A stretch of DNA of 64,000 bases, from assembly GCA_907163345.1 (NCBI GenBank), contig CAJQUN010000003.1:12752821-12816820 (forward strand), given 5' to 3'. Positions 54,541-64,000 of the stretch are shown here, piece after piece. This DNA is from Haberlea rhodopensis (taxonomy: Eukaryota > Streptophyta > Magnoliopsida > Lamiales > Gesneriaceae). The translations under genes and the position numbers were made by a program. The notes beneath the pieces are model-generated. The model made no database searches. It saw nothing but the letters and a program-made list of their open reading frames with translations, and was not told the origin of the DNA. Numbering within the stretch: the first letter of the stretch is position 1; each line of letters starts with the position of its first letter.

Positions 54541-54591
54541 GCACTCATTCAGGAAGCTAAGGATATCGAAAATTCTCAATAGTTTTCTGAG

Positions 54592-54597
54592 AATAAA
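54592..54597 (+). terminator. Possible polyadenylation signal
   Basis: AATAAA about 55 bases after the TATA box; Caulimoviridae have the signal close behind the promoter because the RNA is terminally redundant. Confidence 0.5.
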
Positions 54598-54599
54598 AA

Positions 54600-55100
54600 T
54601 TATAGTTTCCAAGCTTTGTAATCTTTCAACTTTCATAGCTTGGTAATAATTCTTTCTTTATTTATTTTATAATCGTTTGTAATATTGTTCTGTATTTCAG
54701 TTTATGTGTTCTTGAGTCAAGCTTCATCTATATGAGAGGCTAAACAAGTTCGTCTCCTCCCAAAAGAAGTCGTTTTAATGTAATAGATATTATAAGTATT
54801 TCCAGAATAAAATGAAGGTTGTTGCCCATCTATCTCCCCAGATTTCTTTAAATCTTTCTTATATCTTGATTATACCTTACGCACTAAGGTAGGAAACGAA
54901 TTGGGCTGTGCTGTGCGATTTCTGAAGGATTCGGATAACTTGCAGACTAACCTTGCCTGGGGGGCTGAGGTTGAATAGTGAGGAGCCATTCGTAAGACAG
55001 TCTGGGGGCAGTAAATTTTTGACTGTTGGCTTTGCAATGCTTTGCAACCCACCTCACCCGTGTCGTTATGGTCAAAATGGTATATTGCAATTTGTTAAAA
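54600..55100 (+). other. Pararetrovirus leader-like region
   Basis: No long ORF; several short ones, as in viral leaders. The minus ORF at 54870-55052 is not credited. Where the virus ends and host DNA begins is not clear. Confidence 0.45.
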
Positions 55101-56280
55101 TTTTATTGTAATATGAAAGCATGGTGGGCCTGTTATTTATTTTCACATGTTCTTAGAATATGAGAATTTTAGGGCTAAAAATTCATCATGAACTGTGAGT
55201 CCTTTGCAAAAGTATGATCTTGGGTCCTCTCGAGATGACAGAAACTGAAGGATCTCATATTCATTAAGGCCCCTGCATTTACGTCCCCTTATTAGGAGAT
55301 GTTTATTAGCTAAAATGGGATTTTGTATGTTTTTGTAACAACCCTAAAAGCATTAGGGTGTTTTATGCAACTAAAGTAAGAGCTTTTATGTCTTTTGAGA
55401 TAGATATGGAGTTGGAATAAATAAAAGAAGTATATAATGGAGTTTAAATAAAGAATCTTTGACATATGCAGAAATGTTAAAATTATGTTTGGGTAAGAGG
55501 ATTTTAAGTGAGTTTACCTTGTTTTTTTATATAGAAAATCATTAAAATAATTTTTTGTAAAAAAAATAATGCTTATATTTGAATTAATTTTTGGGTAAAT
55601 TGTAGGATTAAGTGTTTGACTCTTACAAAAATTATACATGATGATAATGGTACAACTCAAATATTTTAAACTTATCTGCTCTTACAAAAATTATACATGG
55701 TGATAATGGTACAATTCAAATATTTTAAACTTACAGCAGCTCAACCGATACGTTTCGATCACCTTTTCCAATGTCTAGAATTATTTACGTACTTCTACAA
55801 TTTAATTTGTTATCAATTAAAAAAAGAATTTCATTGTCATGCACTATATATTTTAAAAAAAAATTAAAAACATATAATAGGCCACGTGCTTTGATCGGCA
55901 CTTCGACAAAATTATGTAATAAATTGCTAGTTCCTAAAATATTTGTATTCCTACTAAATATTTATGGACAAATTGTGGATTAAATGTCAAAAATAAAATA
56001 GAAAAGAAAAATCTACGTTATCGTAATTACTCTGACTCAATTCATAGAAGATCAGAGTAGTTCATAACTAAAAAATTGAAAAGTTATTTAACATGGCTCG
56101 TATAGTTGAAATTGGTGATACATAGCCGTGAGAGACCAAGAGACTAAATTCAGGCATTCTTTGTGCTAATATACAATGTAACCATATGTAAGTTAAACTT
56201 GTATAACTTTTAATAAAACGACGAGCGCTTAATCCTTCGATTAGTATGATAATCAACATAAAGTTTTCGATGAAATTAAA
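55101..56280. other. AT-rich stretch without a gene
   Basis: No supportable gene or element boundary. It holds the tandem duplication at 55621-55733. Confidence 0.55.
55621..55733. repeat. 59-bp tandem duplication
   Basis: TCTTACAAAAATTATACATG...TATTTTAAACTTA occurs at 55621-55674 and 55680-55733 with two differences. Confidence 0.92.
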
Positions 56281-56335
56281 TATAAGTTTCTATAATTTTT
56301 GAAAGGAAGATCATGCCGCTTGAGCTAATAAACTG

Positions 56336-56455
56336 TTAGTTCAAGATTTCGTAGATGACATGGGAATATTGTGCTGCCAGATGAGCTTGCATTCTGATTC
56401 TCCAATCATTATAATCTTCTTTTGAGAACATGTGAATCTTGTTGAATGATGCCAT
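56336..56455 (-). pseudogene. Sirevirus gag start of a second tandem copy
   Basis: ATG at 56455, shortly after PBS and LTR, opens MASFNKIHMFSKEDYNDWRI, then a KMQAHLAAQ-like stretch (QAHLAAQYSHVIYEIL), the usual start of copia gag. A stop comes after 39 codons. Homology fades near 56280. This gag start has no counterpart in copia 1, whose 5' end is missing. Confidence 0.8.
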
Positions 56456-56488
56456 CCGTCCAAGTATCTTTGATGATTAAGACGACCT

Positions 56489-56500
56489 GCTCTGATACCA
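56489..56500 (-). promoter_or_regulatory. Sirevirus primer-binding site
   Basis: Minus-strand TGGTATCAGAGCAGG, two bases after the LTR end. Initiator Met-tRNA type. Confidence 0.9.
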
Positions 56501-56502
56501 CT

Positions 56503-57495
56503 TGTTAGGATAGGTCTGGAGTGTTTTCGGGGGGGGGGGGGGGGGGTGAATGAACTCCTTTAAAATTAATCCTTATTGATTTCTCTCGGGTTAGTGAGTG
56601 AAATCTATTTCTTAATCAACTTCTAAGCAGAACAGACCACTGAATATAAGAGTACGAAACAGTCTTTTTTTACTAGTAAGAGCAGCTTGATGGCTTAATG
56701 AGTGTAACTCAGTACGGAATGAGAATAGACAGGATATGTTTCTGGAAGTTCGAAGGTGGTGTAATCCTTCTACGTCTCACCTTCTTCCAATTAAGGAAGG
56801 ATTCACTAGAAGACTTTGAGTAATACAACCACTTGTACAACCCCGATTCAGCTGGATTTATCCCACTACCAGTCTGAAACTCCTAGTCTCTCGATCTGTT
56901 CAGACACAGACTGTCTGACAGTTACAATTGAATCTCACTCCTCTATCTTAGTATAAATACAAAAGACAGACTGATTTTGTCCATGCACACAATGATCCTG
57001 ATGATTTTCGTTTCTTTATCGACCAGTTCACCCTTTGAGCTCTCTAGTTGCATCTTTATATAGTCGTTTATTCCAACGACATTATTTCTTTTTCTGTGCA
57101 ACTCTTGACTCTGTTCAATCTCTGAACAAGCTTCAGTCTTATTCTTTTAGGCACTTTCCCTTATGGTCTATGCTTTCGGCGTCTGTCAGGTAGGCTCTCC
57201 TTTGTCTTCTTACCTTTTAAGGTAATCTTCAGTCCTTGGTCTTTTTCACCATTAATTGCATCATTAAATGCTTCAATAAATAGCCGTTAATGATTCAGAC
57301 TGAAGAAGGAAACTTATCCAACTTTGTCTGCTCTGATCTTCATTGAGCTGATCTCGTTCTTTGATCTGGTCAAACTGGTTTACATCGATCCATTCTAATT
57401 TTGCGATAGACCATATAGGTGTGATCTGCTTTGACATGGTTTTACGGCTTTATCGGTCTGATCTGTTTTGTCATCTTTAAAATCCGGAACTAATA
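56503..57495 (-). repeat. Sirevirus LTR shared by two tandem copies, 993 bp
   Basis: Minus-strand start TATTAGTTCCGG (copia 1 has TGTTAGTTCCGG), end CCTATCCTAACA. G18 on the + strand at 56529-56546 corresponds to C17 of copia 1. It is shorter than the 1122-bp copia 1 LTR. Confidence 0.87.
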
Positions 57496-57772
57496 AATTC
57501 CCCCTTTTGATGATGACAAAACCTAGCTTTTATGTCTTCTTATTCAGTCTTTTTAAAAAGCTTTGAATAGTATTCTTGCAGATCAATTAAGTCTTCTTGT
57601 TCAAAATAAATGAACACTGTAAGTTGTAGTTCGGATCGATTAAGTCATTTTGTTCAAAATAAATGAACTATTCAAAATAAATGAATAAGACTTAGATAAG
57701 TGGCTGAAAGACTCTGATTTTATTGAAGAAAAATCTGATAGATACATTTACATGTCTGATTCATATAGACAT
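57496..57772 (-). other. Sirevirus 2 3' untranslated region with PPT
   Basis: Minus-strand CATCATCAAAAGGGGGAATT lies directly before the LTR. No gene. TTCATTTATTTTGAAC words recur, also seen in copia 1 at 12844-12923. Confidence 0.8.
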
Positions 57773-60212
57773 CTACTTCTTTGCTGAGGACTGCTGAGCT
57801 GGCTTGAAATCCTTTTTCTTTTCCCCCTTTTTGTCAGCAGCAATCTCCTGAAGGAAATCTACGATCTGCGTGAGCTGAGCGCAAATAGCATCCAGACGAG
57901 TGTCTTGAGCAATAAGAGATTTGGTGACGGAAGTCCGAACTTCAGTTGCCAGCTCGATCTGTTCTTTTCTCAGGCTGTTTTTATATGAATCTTGTTGAGA
58001 GAATAGGTCATTCAGTCCACGCTGAATTTCGCTTATGCTAGCCGTCATCTTGTCTCTGAAGGATTCAAAATCCAAGTGTGTAGACCTTTGACTTTTGATG
58101 GACTTCTCTGACTCGTTGAGAGAGAAAGATACAGTTGTCAGAGAGTTGTTGAAGAGACTTGGCGAGAGATGAGGCTCCAGCAGTTAAATGGTCTGGAGAG
58201 TGATCAGAAGGTGACGCAGTCAGATCAACTTCTGCCTCAACTGGTACGAGTGTGGAAACAACAGATTGGCGTATATCAGACTGGATCAATGTAACTAAGT
58301 CCGTAGAAAATTCTTGCAAAAACACCAAATCTTCAGCAGACTGATCTGGAGGAGTGATAGGTCTAGTAGGCTCCTCATCCTGCATAGCTGCAATAATTGT
58401 TGACACCACTAGATCCGGATCGACGGAGTCTGGTGAGACAACTTTTGGAGGTGCGTCTTTTGGACTGTTCTGAACATGGGAGACTGAGGACGCCAGAGGA
58501 ATGGAAGTTGTTGGAGAGTCCAGCAGGACATCCATGGCTTCAGTCTCTGCGGCAGACGGAGCATTGGTCAGTGGCTGCTCCGTTGTATCAGAAATAATTG
58601 GCTCAAAGAATGGTTCTGCCACAGTCTTGCTTGCAGAGGGGTGAGCTGGGCTTGGGAACGGGAGTGGATATGTTGAGCTTCTGTCGTTGAAAGCGAATAG
58701 CCATGTGGAGAGTATTAATGTCCATCTCCAGCTGAGCAATGATAGCACCGTCATCTTTGGCAGTCGGATTGATGGCATCAAAGTTCGCCTTTTTGGCTGT
58801 AATAAGCAAGTTTGCCAGTCTGAGCCTGTGATTAGCCTGTAATAACTCCTTGCTGTGCACCGCAATCCAAACGTCATCGGTTTCTGTCCCTTTAAGGACT
58901 TCTTGTTCCATTTTGTGGAGCCTCTTGAGCTTGCCGAAGAATAGACCAAAGTGGTTGATCGTTCTGTATTCGACCCATTCATCGAATACCACAGTAAGCT
59001 CCTTAACTTTGTCTTCGACATCTTCCATGGAAATATCAATGGCAGTTTGAGCAGCTGACTTTGGTTTGGAAGAGAGGGGCTCAACTAGGATTGATTTCCC
59101 TTTTCCAATGGTAGACGAGGGCTTAATCCCTGATTGGGTGTGGTCCCCTAATTCTGTTATAACAATTCCCTTGACCACAGGGGTAGTGGAGGGGACGCGG
59201 ATTGTGACTCTAGGTACAGTGGTTGGAGCTGTGGAAGGTTGAGTTTTTGAAAGTTGCACTGGAGTTTGGGTTGCAGGGGTGGCTTTTGTTAAAGGTAAGA
59301 TTGTATGGGTTTGATATTTAATGTCGACAGAGGCTTGGTGATCGGGGTTCTTGGCTTCGTTGGAGGAGGTTTGGCTGGGGATGAAGGAGCAGAGGCAGAC
59401 TGAGTTTCTTCTGAGTCAGTCTGGACTGTCAGTTTACGCTTGACTCTGGTCTTTCTTGCAGCAGCCTGTTCCTGTCCCAGTTCAATCTTCACAGCCACCA
59501 GATTAAAGGGAGTGGGTGGGGCACCTTTGGATTTAAGTAAGGCCAGACCCTTGGGGTTGAGAATCTTGAAGGGGTTAAGTGCAGACGGCTTCCCCAGCTC
59601 GATGTCCATTGTCTCCAAGAGCTTGCTGAGAGGAACAGCAAAGCAAACAGTCTGTTTTGATGCAATGACTGTTTCTAGCAGGACTCCAAACAAGATAGCG
59701 GACCAGTTTATCTTCTGTCCGGAATGGATAGCAGCCATGGCCCGGAATTTTTCTGCGGTTACGGCGTCATAACTTCGGGCTTGGCCCAACAGTGGCTTGC
59801 CAACAATATCACATAGGACTTGAAAATGAAACATCATTTCTTTCTTCTTGAAGGATGGCTGCAGTTTCTGTCCAAAGATGGATACTATGCCCTGAAGATT
59901 TGTAAGGGTGGCTTGAGGGATGTGGCCAAAATCAGTCAGTCCGATAATAGGAAGACCTAGGGTCTTTGACAGCGTTGTCTGAGATATGTCGAAAGATTTG
60001 CCCTTGACGGAGGTGGAAATGAACGGCTTGTGAGAAACAGCATTGGCGAACAGCTCTCGAATCTCCGACTCGTAAACCACCGTCCCACATTCCAGAAAAT
60101 TCCTTAATCCTGAGGATTCCAAGGATTTGAACATAGAAATCATTTCTGGATCTTCAGCCCTGTAAATCTCATCAAACTCAACAGATAGAGAGTTGTGAGT
60201 GATACTTGCCAT
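57773..60212 (-). pseudogene. Sirevirus 2 env-like ORF3
   Basis: About 810 codons in four frame pieces: 60212-59289 (307 codons, from MASITHNSLSVEFDEIYRAE), 59259-58603, about 58660-58065 and 58075-57773. N-terminal domain: NFLECGTVVYESEIRELF, KGKSFDISQTTLSKTLGLP, FHFQVLCDIVGKPLLGQARS, VCFAVPLSKLLETMDIELG. Then a basic KTRVKRKLTVQT stretch, a Pro-rich hinge, VFDEWVEYRTINHFGLFFG, an acidic Ser/Pro-rich part and a C-terminal coiled coil. It matches the copia 1 ORF3 along its length. No clear signal peptide or membrane span, so the env-like label is by position and homology only. Confidence 0.78.
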
Positions 60213-60624
60213 TTGAGTAAGTATGGAGAATGCAGAGAAGATTGAAGGATTTGAAAGATATAAACAGACAGCAGTAATTTGTAAAAAGTGAAATGTGAGT
60301 GAGATGTACAGCCTGCTAAATAGAAGAGATAGGACACGTGTTAGTATCTTGATGACTGATATTTAAATAATTCAAATTTAACGAACAAGATGAGAGAGAG
60401 ATAAGGCGGTTAAAATTCGATCAGTCCGGGCTGTTAAAAAGTATTACTATGTTTAAAGACGGGTCGAGATTGAACAGACAGATCATAGGATAATATCAGA
60501 TTTGACATCGGTCTGAAAGTTCGGACCGGTCTTTGTCTTTCTGACTATTGCATTGTCGATCTGTGCTAATACTCAGTCTTTAAAACAAAATTAATGAAAC
60601 GCCTAAAATATTAAGATAAATCTA
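60213..60624 (-). other. Spacer between Sirevirus 2 pol and ORF3
   Basis: No gene. Same AGACCGGTC / CAGTCCGG words as 8793-9189. Confidence 0.8.
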
Positions 60625-61113
60625 TTAAGCCAAGAATTTGACGAAATAATTAAACTTAGCCTCAGGGAGTGGTTTAGTGAAAATGTCTGCTGCTTGCTGG
60701 TCTGCTGAAATATGCTCAATCCGAATTTCCTTTTTGCCAACGTGATCTCGAATAAAATGATGTCTGATATCAATATGCTTTGTTCGAGAGTGCAAAACTG
60801 GATTATATGTTATAGCAATTGCACTTGTGTTGTCGCAAAATATCGGAGACTCAGCAGCTTGAATGCCATAGTCTCTGAGCTGATGTTGAACCCAGAGCAT
60901 TTGAGCGCAACAGCTTTCAGCGGCAAGATATTCCGCCTCAGCTATAGATGTGGCAATGGATGTTTGCTTCTTGCTAAACCATGAGATCAATCTTTCACCT
61001 AGAAATTGACAGGTTCCACTTGTGCTCTTGCGATCAATCTTACACCTTGCATAGTCGGCGTCTGAATATCCAATTAAACTAAAATTTGAATTCTTTGGGA
61101 TACCAAAGACCAA
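60625..61113 (-). pseudogene. Sirevirus 2 RNase H
   Basis: YSDADYARCKIDRKSTSGTCQFLG, SWFSKKQTSIATSIAEAEYLAA, IFCDNTSAIAI, HSRTKHIDIRHHF, DIFTKPLPEAKF. It is uninterrupted, unlike the copia 1 gene, which is split by the LARD-like element between SKK and QTS. It overlaps the RT ORF by a frame shift near 61100. Confidence 0.92.
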
Positions 61114-62332
61114 CGTTCTGAGATCCTTTTAGGTATTTAAGAATGCGCTTAGCGGCAATACAGTGGGATTGCTTGGGATCAGACTGAAATCTAGCGCACA
61201 TACAAACTGAAAACATAATATCAGGCCGGCTCGCTGTAAGATATAATAGCGATCCGATCAGACCTCGATACATGGTTACATCAACTGCTGTCCCCCCTTC
61301 GTCTTTATCTAGCTTGATTGAAGGACTCATTGGAGTTGACGCAGTTGAACAAGTCTCCATTCCGAATCTTTTGAGTAGCCCTTTGGTATACTTGGTTTGA
61401 TTGATGAAAATACTATTGCTGAGCTGTTTGACTTGGAGACCCAGGAAGAATGAAAGTTCTCCCATCATACTCATCTCAAACTGTCCCTGCATTAACTTAG
61501 AGAATTTCTCACAGAGTTTGGGGTTAGTTGACCCAAAGATGATATTGTCAACACAAATTTGAACTAACAATGTATGTTTCCCCTTAATAAATTTAAATAA
61601 CGTTTTATCCACTGTGCCGATCTGAAAATCGTGGTTCAGAAGAAATTGAGACAGAGTATCATACCATGCTCTTGGAGCTTGTTTCAGTCCATATACTGCT
61701 TTATTCAGTAGGTATACATGATCTGGAAACGAGTGGTTTTGAAATCCAGGAGGTTGTTCAATGTAGACTTCCTCCTGAAGTTTACCATTTAAAAATGTAC
61801 TCTTTACGTCCATTTGATATACTTTGAAATCTTTAAAAACAGCAAATGCGAGAAATATTCGGATGGCTTCAAGTCTGGCGACTGGTGTAAAAGATTCATC
61901 GAAGTCGATTCCTTCTTCTTGTCTGAAGCCTTGTGCCACCAGTCTGGCCTTGTTTCTAACCACCACTCCATCTGCGTCTAGCTTGTTTCTGAAGACCCAT
62001 CTGGTTTCAATAACAGGCAGACCACTTGGCCTGTGGGTTAATCTCCAGACTTGATTTTGTTCAAATTGGTTAAGCTCTTCTTGCATGGCCTCTATCCAGT
62101 TATAATCAGCCAAATCTTCATTTATCGGTTTGGGTTCAAGATTAGATATAAAAGCGGCTTGAGTGAATTCATCCATCATATGTCCTCTGGTTCTTATGGG
62201 TGCGGAAGTACTTCCAATCACTAGATCAGGTGGATGCCTCTTTGTCCATCGATAGCTTGATTCTGGAATATCTGGTACAGGTGGATTAGTAGTTGTGACA
62301 TTGTCAGCATCTGTCTTAATATTAGAGTTCAA
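61079..62332 (-). pseudogene. Sirevirus 2 reverse transcriptase with altered catalytic box
   Basis: 417 codons: SSYRWTKRHPPDLVIG, EELNQFEQNQVW, TRWVFRNKLDADG, QGFRQEEGIDFDESF, QMDVKSTFLNG, YGLKQAPRAWYD, FFLGLQVKQ, GSLLYLTASRPDI. The active-site YVDD is changed to CVDN at 61544-61555 (minus), losing the second catalytic Asp. Apart from this the ORF is long and open. Upstream the frame is shifted near 62330 relative to integrase. RT activity is not expected. Confidence 0.92.
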
Positions 62333-63808
62333 AAACTTCGGATCGGCTCGATCTGAAGAACTTCAGTGCCTTGATCCGGTCTATCTGGTACTTCAGGTTC
62401 CGGTGGATTGTCTCTTGATCTATTAGCTACAATCTCATCATCACTGTTAGCTTCGAGATGGATATTTTCCATCTGATTTTGAATTAATTCCTTGTTGCCC
62501 TTAATACACAAGGATTCATCAAACACTACATGAACTGATTCTTCTACAGTCAATGTTCAAATATTGAAGATACGAAAAGCTTTACGCTTTACTAATAGAT
62601 GAATATCCTAAGAATATTTCATTATCTGACTTAGCTTTGAAAGCTGTAAGATGATTCTTACCATTATTGTGAACGAAACATTTGCAACCAAATACATGAA
62701 AGTGAGAGATAGATGGTCTGTTACCTGTCCATACTTCATATGGTGTTAGATTTAACTTCTTGTTAATCATGGATCAGTTTTGAGTATATCATGCAGTATT
62801 TACAGCTTCTACCCAGAACTTTTGGGAAATACCAGAATCTGCAAGCATCGTCCTTGCTGCCTCCTTAAGCGTTCTGTTCCTTCGTTCTGCAACTCCATTT
62901 TGTTGAGGAGTTCGAGCGGCTGAGAATTCATGCTTAATTCCTTGGTCTTCTAGAAAGGATTCAAGATTCTGATTTTAGAACTCAGTGCCTTTGTCACTTC
63001 GAATTCTATCTATACTTGATGATCTCTCATTTTGAGTGCGTTTCAGCAGCTTGATCAACTTCGGACCGGTCAGATCTTTACTGCTCAAAAATATAGTCCA
63101 TGTAAAACGCGAGTAATCATCAATAACAACAAGGGTGTACCGCATTCCCCATAAACTTGTTATTGGTATAGGACCAAACAAGTCCATATGTAATAGTTCT
63201 AAGCAACGTGAGGAGGATTTGACATTCTTGTTTTTGAAGGATGATCTGATCGGTTTGCCCATTTGGCAAGCTTCACAGATCTTATCCTTGGCAAAGTCGA
63301 TCTTGGGCAGACCGACAACTAAATCATGTTTACACAGGCTAGAGATAGTCTTAAAGTTGAGATGATTCAAGCGTGTATGCCATAGCCAGTGTTTATTATC
63401 ATTATTCGTGATGAAGCAAGTAGGATTATCAGGTTGAGCGAAATTCCAGTTAATCTTATAAGTATTTCCATTTCTGATTCCTACAAGCATAGTCATACCG
63501 TCTGATGTTTTGACAGTGCAGGTGTGTTTGTGAAATTCTACAGCATAACCATTATCACATAATTGACTTATGCTAATCAGATTATAGCATAGATTTTCAA
63601 CTAATAGCACATCATTGATAGTGATATTACCATGTACAATCTTACACTTGCCCACGGTCTTACCCTTTGAGTTATCCCCGAAGATAATCTTTGGACCAGA
63701 ACATTCTGTGACTTCAGACAGCAGCTCGACGTTTCCTGTAATGTGTCGAGAACATCCACTGTCTAAGTACCAGTCCGACACTTGTTTCTTCAGTACCTGT
63801 CATCATGC
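62329..63808 (-). pseudogene. Sirevirus 2 protease end and integrase
   Basis: DWYLDSGCSRHITG holds the protease active-site DSG. Then HKHTCTVKTSDGM, HWLWHTRLNHLNFKTISSL...CEACQMGK (HHCC zinc finger), LLHMDLFGPIPI with the first catalytic Asp, RSDKGTEF with the second, then a TAA stop at about 62974. After it: GVAERRNRTLKEAA with the Glu, and from 62770 INKKLNLTPYEVWTGNRPS and HVFGCKCFVHNN. Further stops and a frame change lie before RT. Integrase would join cDNA to host DNA. Confidence 0.88.
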
Positions 63809-64000
63809 ATAATTATTGTTGGTACCCAATCCTACTTGGGTCCAGAACGGATTAGCCCTTTGGGAACCCACACCTGAATCAACTTTAATTGCTTGTGTGT
63901 GTTTGGTGTGATGTGTGCTGATCTGTTTCGATGTTGTGTGTGATGTGTGCGATATGGAAGCCTTTGATTCTTATAAGGTATTCTATATCTTCGTTGAACT
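63809..64000 (-). pseudogene. Sirevirus 2 gag-protease linker, partial
   Basis: In shifting frames the minus strand reads NPFWTQVGLGTNNNYA-like text and a Thr/His-rich stretch, the usual linker upstream of the protease in Sireviruses. The rest lies beyond the window. Confidence 0.55.

Larger units (their letters stand above)
47059..55060 (+). mobile_element. Endogenous pararetrovirus, cavemovirus/solendovirus-like, defective
   Basis: Order on the + strand: Met-tRNA primer site, N-terminal ORF, coat protein with zinc knuckle, movement protein, protease-RT-RNase H, TAV-like ORF, promoter with TATA box, polyadenylation signal, leader. This order (CP, MP, Pol, TAV) is that of Cavemovirus and Solendovirus in the Caulimoviridae. 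Without the nested TRIM it is about 7.3 kb, near one genome length. There is no integrase, as expected for accidental integration. Stops and frameshifts occur in every gene, so it is a fossil copy. The ends are approximate. Confidence 0.82.
56281..64000 (-). mobile_element. Sirevirus-like Ty1/copia element 2, tandem form, running off the window
   Basis: On the minus strand: protease-integrase-RT-RNase H (63808 down to 60625), env-like ORF3 (60212-57773), PPT, LTR (57495-56503), then a new PBS and gag start (56500-56336). The gene order beyond the LTR shows that this LTR is shared by two head-to-tail copies, the second truncated. Sequence is close to copia 1. The gag, PBS and 5' LTR of the main copy lie beyond 64000. 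Confidence 0.87.

Noticed and set aside
55621..55733. Tandem duplication as an LTR pair
   Set aside because: Units are 54 bp and separated by 5 bp, with no TG/CA ends, PBS or PPT.

Overview
This window reads as repeat-packed nuclear DNA of a flowering plant, probably a eudicot. I see no host gene, tRNA or rRNA gene. Nearly every base that can be explained belongs to LTR retrotransposons, their solo LTRs, miniature elements, or one endogenous plant pararetrovirus. PBS sequences complementary to initiator Met-tRNA and Asp-tRNA, a chromodomain Ty3 element, Sirevirus-type and Tork-type Ty1/copia elements and an Athila/Tat-like element all point to a plant. The nesting density suggests pericentromeric or intergenic heterochromatin (inference).

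Layout. 1-962: end of a very degenerate Ty3 fragment. 963-14146: Sirevirus-like copia 1 (+ strand), broken by a solo LTR (1456-3441), a non-autonomous large-LTR element (4750-8431) and another solo LTR (9367-10513). Its pol is followed by a separate env-like ORF3. 14147-17140: Ty3 gag remnant and LTR on the minus strand, split by an Athila/Tat-like LTR (14539-16003). 17141-about 32845: an Athila/Tat-like element on the minus strand. Its 3' LTR holds a TRIM (18358-27613), whose own 3' LTR holds a young chromovirus (18610-27576). 32846-34757: a MITE-like inverted-repeat element and a 1.3-kb foldback palindrome with one short ORF mirrored in both arms. 35969-44424: Tork-like copia in tandem form, with a 2.3-kb solo LTR in its 3' LTR. 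45000-45690: related solo LTR carrying a SINE. 47059-about 55060: endogenous pararetrovirus in the order coat protein, movement protein, polymerase, TAV-like, interrupted by a second TRIM (50195-50867). 56336-64000: a second Sirevirus-like copia on the minus strand, again arranged as internal-LTR-internal.

Target-site duplications could be read directly for seven LTR or TRIM insertions (cagac, gaagc, ctgta, aaact, ctcgg/cttgg, ttgag, tattt), plus a 17-bp one at the SINE. They fix the insertion boundaries and the relative order of events.

The least expected signal is a 12-bp perfect palindrome, GCGATCGATCGC, in clustered arrays inside LTRs of otherwise unrelated families (chromovirus-type, Athila/Tat-type and Tork copia). 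Copies are spaced 19-23, 31, 41 or 49-50 bp apart, close to whole turns of the DNA helix. The order of spacings is the same in different LTRs even where the sequence between copies has diverged. I found no standard feature that explains it.
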